Below, one piece after another: positions 1 through 8,355 of a stretch of 64,000 bases of DNA. A program made the position numbers and the translations under genes. Each line of letters opens with the position of its first letter. Within the stretch, counting starts at the first letter, position 1. The stretch spans positions 372,001-436,000 of the forward strand of contig NZ_JAEULY010000004.1 of the NCBI RefSeq assembly GCF_016793595.1, in the 5' to 3' direction. This DNA comes from Phreatobacter sp. Lineage in GTDB: Bacteria > Pseudomonadota > Alphaproteobacteria > Rhizobiales > Phreatobacteraceae. The notes under the pieces were generated by a model. The model was not told the DNA's origin. It saw nothing but the letters and a program-made list of their open reading frames with translations, and ran no database searches.

Positions 1-999
1 TCCGCCGTCGACACGGCCGATCTTGCGCACGGCCTGAATCAGCCGGCCGGAATCAGCCTGGACGAACTGCATGAACTCCGGCTGGTCGAGATAGGCCGGC
101 GGCGATCCCGCGCGTTCGTAGACGTTGCGCACCTCCGGATCGGCCATCGTCGTCTTCATGGCCTCGCGCAGGCGGGCGATCACGGAAGCCGGCGTGCGCG
201 CGGGCACGAACAGTCCCGCCCAGATGTAGAACTCGACATCGGAGAAGCCGAGCTCCTTGAAGGTCGGCGTATCCGGGAAGCTCGGAACCCGCTCAGCGCC
301 GAAATTGGCGAGGACGCGGATCGATCCGGCATCGACCTGGGGCTTGAGCACGCCGGGCGCGGAGGCCAGCGCCTGGATGTTGCCCGAGATCAGGTCGGTC
401 ATGGCCGGGCCGGCGCCGCGATAGGGGATGTGATTCATCCTGAGGCTGGCATTGGTGTTGAACATCTCCATCGAGACGTGGAGCGTGCCGTAGGGACCCG
501 AGGAACCGTAGGGAATCTGCCCCGGCCGCGCCTTGGCGTCGGTGGCAAGCTCGGCGACGGTCTTCCACGGCGCGCGGGCGTTGACCGCGAGCAGGGTCGG
601 ATCGGCCAGAACGCGGGCGATCGGGACGAGCTGATCGACCTCGTACTGCGCCTGCCGCCCCATGATCCGATCCGCCTCCGGCAGGACCGCGAGCGACGAC
701 AGCGTCATCAGCAGGGTATGGCCGTCGGGATCGGACTTGGCGACGGCGGCATTGCCGAGCGCGCCGCCGGCGCCGCCGCGATTGTCGACGACGACAGGCT
801 TGCCGAGCAGCTTCTCCAGCGACTGGGCGACCGGCCGGGCAGCGAGATCCCCCTGCCCTCCCGGCGGAAACGGCACGACCATCCGGATGTTCTGCGAGGG
901 CCATGCGGGCTGGCCGATGGCGGGCGCGGCAAGGCCCGTCGCGCCGAGACCGGCCGCGCCGGCCATGAACAACCGCCGGTCGAGTTGAACCTTCACCAT
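1..999 (-). CDS. Bug-family tripartite tricarboxylate transporter (TTT) substrate-binding protein, 3' end beyond window
   Basis: Periplasmic solute receptor of the Bug/TctC family, which binds small carboxylates for TTT-type uptake. The reading frame is open from an ATG at 999 to the window edge (333 codons), about the full family length of 320-330 residues, so only a few C-terminal residues and the stop should be missing. GGAGG sits 7 nt upstream of the ATG. The N-terminus carries an Arg-Arg pair before a hydrophobic stretch, resembling a Tat-type signal. Diagnostic Bug segments follow: VVPFPPGG near residue 41, RGGAGG near residue 75, and IPYRGAGPAM in the middle. No TctA/TctB membrane genes are visible. 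An FAH-family enzyme lies just upstream on the same strand, so the two may form a catabolic unit. The ligand cannot be told from sequence. Confidence 0.85.
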   Translation of the reverse strand, partial: MVKVQLDRRLFMAGAAGLGATGLAAPAIGQPAWPSQNIRMVVPFPPGGQGDLAARPVAQSLEKLLGKPVVVDNRGGAGGALGNAAVAKSDPDGHTLLMTLSSLAVLPEADRIMGRQAQYEVDQLVPIARVLADPTLLAVNARAPWKTVAELATDAKARPGQIPYGSSGPYGTLHVSMEMFNTNASLRMNHIPYRGAGPAMTDLISGNIQALASAPGVLKPQVDAGSIRVLANFGAERVPSFPDTPTFKELGFSDVEFYIWAGLFVPARTPASVIARLREAMKTTMADPEVRNVYERAGSPPAYLDQPEFMQFVQADSGRLIQAVRKIGRVDGG

Positions 1000-1045
1000 C
1001 GTTTTCCTCCGTTCGATTTTGTCGTTGAGAACGATTCGCGGCGGC

Positions 1046-1924
1046 TCAGCCCACGGGGTTCTCCAGCCGCCCGATACCGGAAATCTCGATGGCCACGCGG
1101 TCGCCGGCCTTCAGGAATTTCGGCGGCGTGAAGCCGATGCCGACGCCGACCGGCGTGCCCGTGGCGATGACATCGCCGGGTTCCAGCGCGATGACCGATG
1201 AAATCGTCTCGATGAGGGTCGGGATGTCGAAGATGAGATCGGCGACGACCGCGTCCTGCCGCAATTCGCCGTTGACCCAGGTCCGCAGGTTGAGCTTGCG
1301 CACGTCCGGCACCTCGTCGGCGGTCAGGATCGCCGGCCCCATCGGGCAGAACGTGTCGATGCCCTTGCCGAGCAGCCATTGCCGGTGCTTCTGCTGCAGC
1401 GTCCGGGCGGTCACGTCATTGACGATGGTGTAGCCGAAGACGTGCGCCGCGGCCTGTGCTCTGGAGATGCCGCGCCCTCCCTTGCCGATGATCACGGCAA
1501 GCTCGCCCTCGTAATCGACCGAGGCGGTGGGATCGAGGCTGCCGAGGATGGTTTCGCCCGTCGCGATGACGCTGGACGGCGGCTTGGAGAAGACCACCGG
1601 CGCTTCGGGGATGATTTCCTTGGCGGTCGAATCGAATCCCGACGAGGCGAATTCCTTGGCGTGCTCGTGATAGTTCTTGCCGACGCAGAAGACATTGCGC
1701 GCGGGTCGCGGGATGGGCGCGAGCAGCTTCACGCCAGCCAGAGGCACGGGCTCGCCGAGATGGGGCTCCATGGCGCCCGCGAGGCCCTGCCATGCGGCGA
1801 TCAGCGCCAGCATCGAGCCCGCGGCCTCGCCCGCCGAGGCAGCGACCGGCCTGACCGTCATGCCGTCGCGCGAGAGCGCCGCCACCTGCCGGCGTCCGCC
1901 CGTCTCGATCGTCACCAAACGCAC
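1046..1924 (-). CDS. Fumarylacetoacetate hydrolase (FAH) family protein
   Basis: 292-residue enzyme of the FAH superfamily, whose members hydrolyse, hydrate or decarboxylate beta-diketo acids in aromatic and keto-acid catabolism. The metal-binding acidic triad is visible as E139 and E141 (in DYEGELAV) and D170 (in NDVTAR). The GTGTPVGVG-like stretch near the C-terminus is also typical. I chose the GTG at 1924 because GAGGAG lies 7 nt before it; the ATG slightly further upstream is out of frame. It is followed after 46 nt by the Bug receptor on the same strand, suggesting co-transcription and a shared substrate route. The exact reaction (fumarylpyruvate, 2-hydroxyhepta-2,4-dienedioate or another substrate) cannot be decided. 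Confidence 0.85.
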   Translation of the reverse strand: MRLVTIETGGRRQVAALSRDGMTVRPVAASAGEAAGSMLALIAAWQGLAGAMEPHLGEPVPLAGVKLLAPIPRPARNVFCVGKNYHEHAKEFASSGFDSTAKEIIPEAPVVFSKPPSSVIATGETILGSLDPTASVDYEGELAVIIGKGGRGISRAQAAAHVFGYTIVNDVTARTLQQKHRQWLLGKGIDTFCPMGPAILTADEVPDVRKLNLRTWVNGELRQDAVVADLIFDIPTLIETISSVIALEPGDVIATGTPVGVGIGFTPPKFLKAGDRVAIEISGIGRLENPVG

Positions 1925-2137
1925 TTCGCATCTCCTCAATCGATTGCAGGCTGGGTTATAGCACCGCGCCCGCATTCGGCGAGGGGCGCGGGCGCGACGC
2001 AGCCACGACCGCAACGTCATCTGCCTCGCCGGCTTCGGGCGTTGACGCTGTTCAAGCCGCTCGCGTAGGTTCCGATCCTGGTTCGGCGGCGTCGTGGCGG
2101 CTCCGGCACGGCCACCTTCTAGAACGCGGGATCGATA

Positions 2138-2428
2138 TTGGCATCGTCGGCCGACCCTTCGCGCCTCGAGGCAGCAGCAGCCCGCCTGAAGGCGGCGCTG
2201 TCGGCGCTCGAAACGGCGGTCGCCCGCAAGCTGGAGGCCGATCGCGGCAGCGCGGTGACCCAGAAGCAGATCGAAGCCCTGCAGCAGGACCGGGCCCATC
2301 TCGCCGAGGAGCTGGACCGGGCGAGTGAACAGGCCCACCAGCTCGAAGCCGTGAATCGCGAGGTCGCGCGCCGCCTCGACCTCACGATGGACGCCATTCG
2401 CGGCGTCCTCGCCAATTACGAGACCTGA
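2138..2428 (+). CDS. DUF4164 family coiled-coil protein
   Basis: Small 96-residue, strongly charged, Ala/Leu/Glu-rich protein predicted to be almost entirely helical and coiled-coil. It matches the alphaproteobacterial DUF4164 family, which characteristically sits directly before zapA; here zapA begins 5 nt after its stop. The likely start is a TTG at 2138 with a weak GGGATC upstream. The conserved order suggests a partner role with ZapA at the division ring, but that is inference from position and coiled-coil character, not demonstrated function. Confidence 0.7.
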   Translation: MASSADPSRLEAAAARLKAALSALETAVARKLEADRGSAVTQKQIEALQQDRAHLAEELDRASEQAHQLEAVNREVARRLDLTMDAIRGVLANYET

Positions 2429-2433
2429 ACCGC

Positions 2434-2808
2434 ATGGCCCATGTATCGGTGACCATCAACGGCCGTCAGTTCCGGATGGCCTGCGACGACGGGCAGGAAG
2501 ACCACCTCCTGCGCCTCGCAGCCGAGGTCAACGAAAAGGTCGACCAGCTCAAGGGCGCGTTCGGCGAGATCGGCGACACGCGCCTGACCGTCATGGCGGC
2601 GATCATGGTGGCGGACGAACTGGCCGACGTGCGCCGCCGCCTCAAGGCCGCCGAGGCCGAGCTCGGCGCGCTGCGCGATGCCCGCGCCCTGCTGGCGGAG
2701 CGTGCCACCGAGCGCGAAACCGCGATGGCGGGCGCGCTCGACGATGCCGCGGCCTCGGTCGAGCGCCTGACCGCGCAACTCACCGGCCTGTCGCGAAGCG
2801 GCTCCTGA
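2434..2808 (+). CDS. zapA: Cell division protein ZapA
   Basis: 124-residue ZapA homologue, a cytoplasmic FtsZ-ring-associated protein that bundles FtsZ protofilaments. The N-terminal half (about residues 3-60) has the ZapA fold: a VTINGRQFRM strand segment, then a helix containing LRLAAEVNEKVDQL and a GDTRLTVMAAIMVADEL core. The rest is a long Ala/Glu/Arg-rich coiled coil (about 65-115), the dimerisation helix. It follows DUF4164 with a 5-nt gap, so the two form one transcription unit. I did not recognise a 6S RNA in the short stretch after it. Confidence 0.88.
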   Translation: MAHVSVTINGRQFRMACDDGQEDHLLRLAAEVNEKVDQLKGAFGEIGDTRLTVMAAIMVADELADVRRRLKAAEAELGALRDARALLAERATERETAMAGALDDAAASVERLTAQLTGLSRSGS

Positions 2809-2884
2809 TCGACACCGGCTGTTGCGCCGGCCGGTCGTCCTGTCTAAACCGGACTCACCCCCTCGGCCCGGCCTCTCCTCGACC

Positions 2885-3202
2885 ATGACCAGCGACACCA
2901 AGAACGGCGAGAACCTGGCAGCCCTTCCCGGATCGGTGCGCCTGCCTGACTCGCTGGACCTCGTCAGCGCGCCACCGGACCAGCGCAAGGAATTGTGGGG
3001 CGACATCATCGCCCATCCCGAACCGGGCACCGGCGCGGAGCCGCGCCTCGAGGCGCGCGTGATGATGTATCCGGACAAGTCGCGCTTCTTCGTCTCCTAC
3101 CCTTCGGGCAAGGAGGAGGTCTGCTCGCCGGCGCAGTTCGTGGCGCTGGTCCTCGAGCTGAAGCGGTCGCGCCGGTTCTCCTTCGTGCGTCATCGCGCCT
3201 GA
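2885..3202 (+). CDS. Conserved hypothetical protein
   Basis: 105-residue soluble protein with no signal peptide or membrane segment and no family that I recognise. The central part (about residues 50-90) holds an alternating beta-like stretch (ARVMMYPDKSRFFVSYPSGKE) followed by an amphipathic helix and a basic tail (LKRSRRFSFVRHR). The start at 2885 gives a compact protein beginning MTSDTKNGEN; an upstream in-frame start would add an unconvincing Pro/Arg-rich leader. It lies on the same strand 76 nt after zapA and may be in the same operon. Confidence 0.6.
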   Translation: MTSDTKNGENLAALPGSVRLPDSLDLVSAPPDQRKELWGDIIAHPEPGTGAEPRLEARVMMYPDKSRFFVSYPSGKEEVCSPAQFVALVLELKRSRRFSFVRHRA

Positions 3203-3563
3203 GCGGCTTGTCGCAGCGGCGCTTTTCCTGTATTGGCCCGGCCATCCGACGGATCGACATCTGATCGACCGGTCGGCAGCGTCGGGACGGACATGATCGT
3301 CTGTCCGGGACGGGCTCTGGCCCCTCCCGCCTTCGCGTCCACGCCGTGGCCCCCGACGGGCCGCCGCCCTGGACGGGGTCCGCTGCCCGCCCCGACCACG
3401 ATCCGCCTGAATTCAGAACTCCACGCCGCCTTCCGCCTGGGTTGCGCCCGCGAGCCGTCATCGGCCGCGTCCGGACGCTTCTCCAAGCCCATCGTCCGGC
3501 CCATCGGCTGGCGGCGACCATCGAACCCCGGCGCTACAACGGGCAACCAAGGACGAACCACGT
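3203..3563 (+). promoter_or_regulatory. Intergenic leader region upstream of rpsA
   Basis: 361 nt without a convincing gene. In many proteobacteria the cytidylate kinase gene cmk stands directly before rpsA; it is absent here. The stretch presumably holds the rpsA promoter and 5' leader. A TTGTCG followed about 17 nt later by TATTGG near 3208-3236 is the only weak sigma-70-like pair I see. Frames that stay open here have Pro/Arg-rich composition and no ribosome binding site. Confidence 0.35.
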
Positions 3564-5270
3564 ATGGCAACCGCCAACAGCATGAACCCCTCGCGCGACG
3601 ATTTCGCCGCGCTCCTCGCCGAAAGCTTCGGCAAGACCGAGATGAACGAAGGTTCCGTCGTGAAGGGAACCGTGGTCGGGATCGAGAAGGATCTCGCCAT
3701 CATCGACGTCGGTCTCAAGACCGAGGGCCGCGTCGCCCTGAAGGAATTCACCGGCCCCGGCCGTGAAGGCGAGATCAAGATCGGCGACGTCGTCGAAGTC
3801 TACCTCGAGCGCGTCGAGAACGCTCTCGGCGAAGCCGTCATCTCGCGCGACAAGGCCCGCCGCGAAGAAAGCTGGGTCAAGCTCGAGAAGGCGTTCAACG
3901 CCAACGAGAAGGTCTCCGGCACGATCTTCAACACCGTCAAGGGCGGCTATACCGTCGATCTCGACGGCGCCGTGGCCTTCCTGCCGCGTTCGCAGGTGGA
4001 CATTCGTCCGATCCGCGACGTCGGCCCGCTGATGAACTCGCCGCAGCCGTTCCAGATCCTCAAGATGGACCGCCGCCGTGGCAACATCGTCGTCTCGCGC
4101 CGCACGGTCCTTGAAGAGACCCGCGCCGAGCAGCGTCACGAGCTGGTCCAGAACCTCGAAGAGGGTCAGATCATCGACGGCGTGGTGAAGAACATCACCG
4201 ATTACGGCGCCTTCGTGGACCTCGGCGGCATCGACGGCCTGCTGCACGTCACCGACATCGCCTGGCGTCGCGTCAACCACCCGTCCGAGGTGCTGACGAT
4301 CGGCCAGACCGTGAAGGTCAAGATCGTCAAGATCAACCACGAGACGCACCGCATCTCGCTGGGCATGAAGCAGCTGCTCGACGATCCGTGGCAGGGCATC
4401 GAGGCCAAGTACCCGATCAACGCCCGCTTCAAGGGCCGCGTCACCAACATCACCGACTACGGCGCCTTCGTGGAGCTGGAGCCGGGGATCGAGGGCCTCA
4501 TCCACGTCTCCGAAATGTCGTGGACCAAGAAGAACGTCCACCCCGGCAAGATCGTCTCGACCTCCCAGGAAGTCGAAGTCGCCGTGCTCGAGGTCGACTC
4601 CTCCAAGCGCCGCATCTCGCTCGGCCTCAAGCAGACCCTGCAGAATCCGTGGGAAGCGTTCATCGAGCGCCACCCGGTCGGCACGGTCGTCGAGGGCGAG
4701 GTCAAGAACAAGACCGAGTTCGGTCTGTTCCTCGGCCTCGAGGGCGACGTGGACGGCATGGTCCACCTCTCCGACCTCGACTGGAACCGTCCGGGCGAGC
4801 AGGTCATCGAGGAGTTCAAGAAGGGCGACATCATCCGCGCCCAGGTCCTCGACGTCGACGTGGAGAAAGAGCGCATCTCGCTCGGTCTCAAGCAGGTCGG
4901 CTCCGACCCGTTCGCCGATGCCGGTGAGATCCGCAAGGGTCAGATCGTCACCTGCGAAGTGATCGACGCCAAGGAAGGCGGCATCGACGTGAAGCTCGTC
5001 GGCACCGACCTGACCGCGTTCATCAAGCGCTCGGAACTCGCCCGCGACCGTGCGGACCAGCGTCCGGAGCGTTTCGCCGCCGGCGAGAAGCTCGACGCCC
5101 GCGTCACCATGTTCGACCGCAAGGCGCGCAAGGTGCAGGTCTCGATCAAGGCGCTGGAAATGGCCGAGGAGAAGGAAGCCATGGCCCAGTTCGGCTCGGC
5201 CGACTCGGGTGCTTCGCTCGGCGACATCCTCGGCGCGGCCCTCAAGGCCCGCACGACCGACAAGAAGTAA
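3564..5270 (+). CDS. rpsA: 30S ribosomal protein S1
   Basis: 568-residue ribosomal protein S1, the RNA-binding protein that helps mRNA dock on the small subunit. Six S1 (OB-fold) repeats are readable, beginning near residues 28, 112, 198, 285, 371 and 457. Repeats 3 and 4 share the very conserved GVVKNITDYGAFVDL / GRVTNITDYGAFVEL signature, and repeats are separated by RISLG(M/L)KQ linkers. Length and domain count match the alphaproteobacterial protein. AAGGAC lies 7 nt before the ATG. A perfect-stem terminator follows the stop by about 40 nt, so the gene ends its transcription unit. Confidence 0.97.
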   Translation: MATANSMNPSRDDFAALLAESFGKTEMNEGSVVKGTVVGIEKDLAIIDVGLKTEGRVALKEFTGPGREGEIKIGDVVEVYLERVENALGEAVISRDKARREESWVKLEKAFNANEKVSGTIFNTVKGGYTVDLDGAVAFLPRSQVDIRPIRDVGPLMNSPQPFQILKMDRRRGNIVVSRRTVLEETRAEQRHELVQNLEEGQIIDGVVKNITDYGAFVDLGGIDGLLHVTDIAWRRVNHPSEVLTIGQTVKVKIVKINHETHRISLGMKQLLDDPWQGIEAKYPINARFKGRVTNITDYGAFVELEPGIEGLIHVSEMSWTKKNVHPGKIVSTSQEVEVAVLEVDSSKRRISLGLKQTLQNPWEAFIERHPVGTVVEGEVKNKTEFGLFLGLEGDVDGMVHLSDLDWNRPGEQVIEEFKKGDIIRAQVLDVDVEKERISLGLKQVGSDPFADAGEIRKGQIVTCEVIDAKEGGIDVKLVGTDLTAFIKRSELARDRADQRPERFAAGEKLDARVTMFDRKARKVQVSIKALEMAEEKEAMAQFGSADSGASLGDILGAALKARTTDKK

Positions 5271-5312
5271 GGCGCGGGGGCCGCGAGGCCCCTCCCGTCC
5301 TCACCGAAAACG

Positions 5313-5346
5313 AACCCCGCGCGGAGCGATCCGCGCGGGGTTTGTC
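5313..5346 (+). terminator. Rho-independent terminator of rpsA
   Basis: Perfect 13-bp stem (AACCCCGCGCGGA, with its complement starting at 5330) closed by a GCGA tetraloop and followed by TTTGTCATTT. It lies about 40 nt past the rpsA stop. Confidence 0.85.
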
Positions 5347-5407
5347 ATTTCCGGGGGGCATTTCGGGCGGGTTGCCAGTCCCCATGCTGTGCAGGACCGG
5401 ACGCCCA

Positions 5408-5436
5408 AACGAAACGGCCGCCCCGATGGGCGGCCG
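5408..5436 (-). terminator. Terminator of the convergent transglycosylase gene
   Basis: Nine-bp perfect stem (CGGCCGCCC / GGGCGGCCG) with a CGAT loop at 5415-5436. Read on the minus strand it is followed by TTTCGTTT, as expected downstream of the gene ending at 5471. Confidence 0.65.
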
Positions 5437-5470
5437 CTCTGGTCTGACGTTCCGACTGATTGGCCGGGGA

Positions 5471-6043
5471 TTAGAGGCTCGCCATCGCGAGCACGACGCG
5501 GGTCGAATAGGCCGTGCGGGTGCAGGACGAGGCAAGGCCCCGATTGTGGAGCGCCGCCGCACCGGCATCGTTGCCGCAGCGGCGATAGGCGGCGGCGAGA
5601 TGGCGCATGCCCCATTCGAGACCTGCACCGCAGGAATTCAGCTCCGAGGTCGGGCCGCTATAGCCGAGACCGCGCGCCGTTGCCGGCTTGATCTGTAGCG
5701 GGCCGAGTTCGCCCGCGCGGCCGCGCGCCTGGCAGCGCAGGCCGCTCTCGATCCGCGCGACCGCGATGGCAAAGCGGGCCGGCACGCCGTGACGGGCCGC
5801 GACGGCCGCAACCTGCTGCGCGACCGGCGAGCCCCCGGAAATCCCCGGGGCGGCGGCGATGCGGCGCACCATCTGGGCCGGCTGGGCGGCGGGCGCCGCC
5901 GCCGCATTCATCGCGGCCCACGACAGGTTGGAAGGATCTTCGGAAGCGAGGGCCAAAGTGGGCGCCGATGCAGCCAAAGTAAGGCCGGCCGCAACCGCCC
6001 AGCGAAATGCAATGCGGCGCGTTTCCGCGGTCATTGAAGCCAT
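5471..6043 (-). CDS. Exported lytic transglycosylase-like (SLT domain) protein
   Basis: 190-residue protein with an N-terminal signal peptide (hydrophobic run about residues 13-32, Ala-rich cleavage zone) and a C-terminal soluble lytic transglycosylase domain from about residue 75. The SLT signature is present as ARIESGL, whose Glu is the expected catalytic acid, followed by GELGPLQIKPATARGLGY. It would cleave peptidoglycan in the periplasm. The domain is small and has four Cys in its second half, possibly forming disulfides. The gene is a single unit with its own terminator, divergent from the hydrolase at 6298. Two ATGs are possible (6043 and three codons later). Confidence 0.75.
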   Translation of the reverse strand: MASMTAETRRIAFRWAVAAGLTLAASAPTLALASEDPSNLSWAAMNAAAAPAAQPAQMVRRIAAAPGISGGSPVAQQVAAVAARHGVPARFAIAVARIESGLRCQARGRAGELGPLQIKPATARGLGYSGPTSELNSCGAGLEWGMRHLAAAYRRCGNDAGAAALHNRGLASSCTRTAYSTRVVLAMASL

Positions 6044-6297
6044 ATTGTGATGTATCCCTAGTCAATATTGCCGAGACCACCAGGGCCATCGGGCGATGAG
6101 ATCACCACGGCATCAGCGCCGTTACGTCGAGGATAGGACAGGTGATCGATCAATGATCTTCAAACGAAGATCGGCGCCGCCCCTATATTCATAAAATTTT
6201 TGCAGTGCAACATCTTTGTTCCGGAGCGCGTCACCCTGCCGCGAGTTGCGCTGCGAACGAGGGGCGGCTAATCGCTGTCGCGAGCGAGGAATCCGAT

Positions 6298-6936
6298 ATG
6301 GCCAGCCTGAAAGTCGCGATCGTCCCGGTGACGCCCTTCGAGCAGAACTGCTCGATCGTCTGGGATCAGGACACGATGAAGGCGGCGATCGTCGATCCCG
6401 GCGGCGACCTGCCGCGCATTCAGGGCGCCATCGCCGACCTCAAGGTCATCCCCGAGAAGATCCTGATCACCCACGGCCACATCGACCATGCCGGCGGCGC
6501 GGCCGAACTCGCGGAACTGCTCGGCATCCCGATCGAGGGTTCGCACGAGGCCGACGCACCGCTGCTGGCCAACCTGCCGAGCCAGGCCGCACGCTTCGGC
6601 CTCGAGGGGGTGCGCGCCATGACACCCACGCGCTGGCTGAACGAGGGCGACACCGTCACGGTCGGCGGCCTGACATTCGACGTGCTCCATGTGCCCGGCC
6701 ATGCGCCCGGCCATATCGTCTTCGTCCACCACCCGTCGGAATTCGCCCTCGTCGGCGACACCGTGTTTCAGGGCTCGGTCGGCCGCACGGACCTGCCGGG
6801 CGGCGACCACGACCTGCTGATCCGCGGCATCAAGGAGAAGATCCTGCCGCTCGGCGACGATTTCACCGTGCTGCCCGGCCATGGGCCCGCGACCACGCTG
6901 GAGCGCGAGCGAAAAACCAACCCGTTCCTGCAATAG
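6298..6936 (+). CDS. MBL-fold metallo-hydrolase, glyoxalase II-like
   Basis: 212-residue cytoplasmic metallo-beta-lactamase-fold hydrolase of the glyoxalase II/YcbL type. All zinc ligands are visible: H59, H61, D63 and H64 in THGHIDH, H135 in VPGHAPGH, D154 in VGDTVF, and H195 in PGHGP. It lacks the C-terminal glutathione-binding extension of true glyoxalase II, as in short YcbL-type enzymes, so a thioester substrate is likely but not certain. The ATG at 6298 is preceded by GAGGAA at 6 nt. Confidence 0.85.
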   Translation: MASLKVAIVPVTPFEQNCSIVWDQDTMKAAIVDPGGDLPRIQGAIADLKVIPEKILITHGHIDHAGGAAELAELLGIPIEGSHEADAPLLANLPSQAARFGLEGVRAMTPTRWLNEGDTVTVGGLTFDVLHVPGHAPGHIVFVHHPSEFALVGDTVFQGSVGRTDLPGGDHDLLIRGIKEKILPLGDDFTVLPGHGPATTLERERKTNPFLQ

Positions 6937-7105
6937 GTTCCGCGCAAACTTGCGGGCCGGGCGGCTGGACATCCGTGGCCGCGCCCCTACATCAGTTCTG
7001 CGCCAGACAGCCGCAGCCGTGCCGCCGGAAGAACCCTTGCTTACGGGTTTTTCCATATGCAAGCTGACATACCGGAGAAACAGTTCCTCTGGTAGTTGGC
7101 GACAG

Positions 7106-8233
7106 ATGCGCGGACGGTTTTCGCGCCGAATGCGTATCGGAATCACCTTGTTCAAGACAGCCGTCACATTCGTCCGCGAGCAGATCGGTCTGAAGCGGGT
7201 TCTGCTCGTGGTCGCCGCGGCCATGCTCGCCATCGCGGGCTACGTGCTCTTCACCAAGCTGCGCGTGATCGACTGGAGCAAGGTCTGGGAAGCGATCAGC
7301 CAGATCGGCCCGACCACGCTGATCATCGCCGGGCTGTTCACCGCCGCCGCCTACACGACGCTGACGGTCTACGACTATTTCGCCACGCGCACGATCGGCC
7401 GCGACGACATCCCCTATCCCGCCTGCGCGATCGGGTCGTTCACCAGCTATTCCATCGCGCACAATCTCGGCGCGACCGTGTTTACCGCCGCCGTCGTGCG
7501 CTACCTCGTCTATTCGCGCTACCAGATCACCGGGCCGCAGGTGGTGAAGATCTGCTTCATCGCCGGGCTGACCTTCTGGCTCGGCAATGCCACCGTTCTC
7601 GGCCTCGGCTTCGTGCTGGAGCCGGAGGTCGTGACCCCGGTGGTCCAGCGGATCGGCATCGACGGCAATATCGTCCGTGTCGTCGGCCTTGCCATCCTGG
7701 CCGCGCTTGTCGGCTGGCTGGTCTTTGTCTCGGTGCCCCGGCAGTTCGGCTCGGGCGCCTGGGTCATCAAGCTGCCCAGCGCCAAGCTCACCGGGCTCCA
7801 GATGGTCATCGGCGTGGTCGACCTCGCCTTCTGCTCGGCCATTCTCTACGTGCTGCTGATGGCCATGCCGCACGCGCCGCCAGCGCCCTTCGTCGCGGTC
7901 GCGGTGATCTTCTGCTCGGCCATGTTGCTCGGCTTCGCCACCCACGCGCCCGGCGCGGCCGGCGCCTTCGAGGCGACGCTGCTGGTCGCGCTGCCGCCGC
8001 TCGGCTTCACCGCCGAGGCCGTGGTCGCCGCCTTCATCCTGTTCCGCCTCTACTACTTCATCGGCCCGTTCGTCCTTGCCCTTCTGCTCGTGGCGATCCG
8101 GGAACTGGCCAGCGGCCACGGCTCGCTCGACCATCTGAAGGAGAGCATGGCCGTGATCCGTCAGGCGGAGGCGCAACAGGAAGCCGCGAAGGAAGCTGCC
8201 AAGCAGGGGGCCAAACCCGGACCCGCCGAGTAG
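7106..8233 (+). CDS. UPF0104/AglD-type integral membrane protein (lysylphosphatidylglycerol synthase TM region family)
   Basis: About 375-residue polytopic membrane protein with roughly eight hydrophobic segments between residues 30 and 345 and a charged, Glu/Ala/Lys-rich cytoplasmic tail. It resembles the flippase-like membrane region of MprF (UPF0104), here without the aminoacyltransferase domain. Conserved-looking stretches are SIAHNLGATVFTAAVVRYLVYS and GFATHAPGAAGAFEATLL. Family members move lipids or act with glycosyltransferases, but the substrate here is unknown. The start is uncertain: ATG 7106 and ATG 7130 are in frame and neither has a good Shine-Dalgarno. Confidence 0.75.
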   Translation: MRGRFSRRMRIGITLFKTAVTFVREQIGLKRVLLVVAAAMLAIAGYVLFTKLRVIDWSKVWEAISQIGPTTLIIAGLFTAAAYTTLTVYDYFATRTIGRDDIPYPACAIGSFTSYSIAHNLGATVFTAAVVRYLVYSRYQITGPQVVKICFIAGLTFWLGNATVLGLGFVLEPEVVTPVVQRIGIDGNIVRVVGLAILAALVGWLVFVSVPRQFGSGAWVIKLPSAKLTGLQMVIGVVDLAFCSAILYVLLMAMPHAPPAPFVAVAVIFCSAMLLGFATHAPGAAGAFEATLLVALPPLGFTAEAVVAAFILFRLYYFIGPFVLALLLVAIRELASGHGSLDHLKESMAVIRQAEAQQEAAKEAAKQGAKPGPAE

Positions 8234-8273
8234 CGGTTTACCCTCAAGCCGCCGGCCCGCTCCCTGTTCGGTC

Positions 8274-8322
8274 GCATTTTCTTGACGCGAACCGGTACCC
8301 ACTTCGCCCGAAAATGCTCTAG
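8274..8322. repeat. RIME-like intergenic palindrome, copy 1
   Basis: Nested inverted repeat: GCATTTTC (8274-8281) pairs with GAAAATGC (8310-8317), and inside it GCGAA (8287-8291) pairs with TTCGC (8303-8307); a GCTCTAG tail follows. It shares arms, core and tail with the element at 38257-38305. Confidence 0.7.
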
Positions 8323-8355
8323 AACCCGTCGATCCCCTTCACGGAGCGGCGGCGC

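Noticed and set aside
2809..2884. Possible 6S RNA after zapA, as in gammaproteobacteria
   Set aside because: The gap is only 76 nt and shows no closing stem with a large central bulge.
3233..3766. Open frame through the rpsA leader into rpsA
   Set aside because: It runs into rpsA in another frame and has an unlikely Pro/Arg-rich composition.
6155..6172. GATCTTC-AAAC-GAAGATC hairpin in the divergent region upstream of the glyoxalase II-like gene
   Set aside because: Only 7 bp, with no clear promoter relation; it could be an operator but there is no supporting second site.
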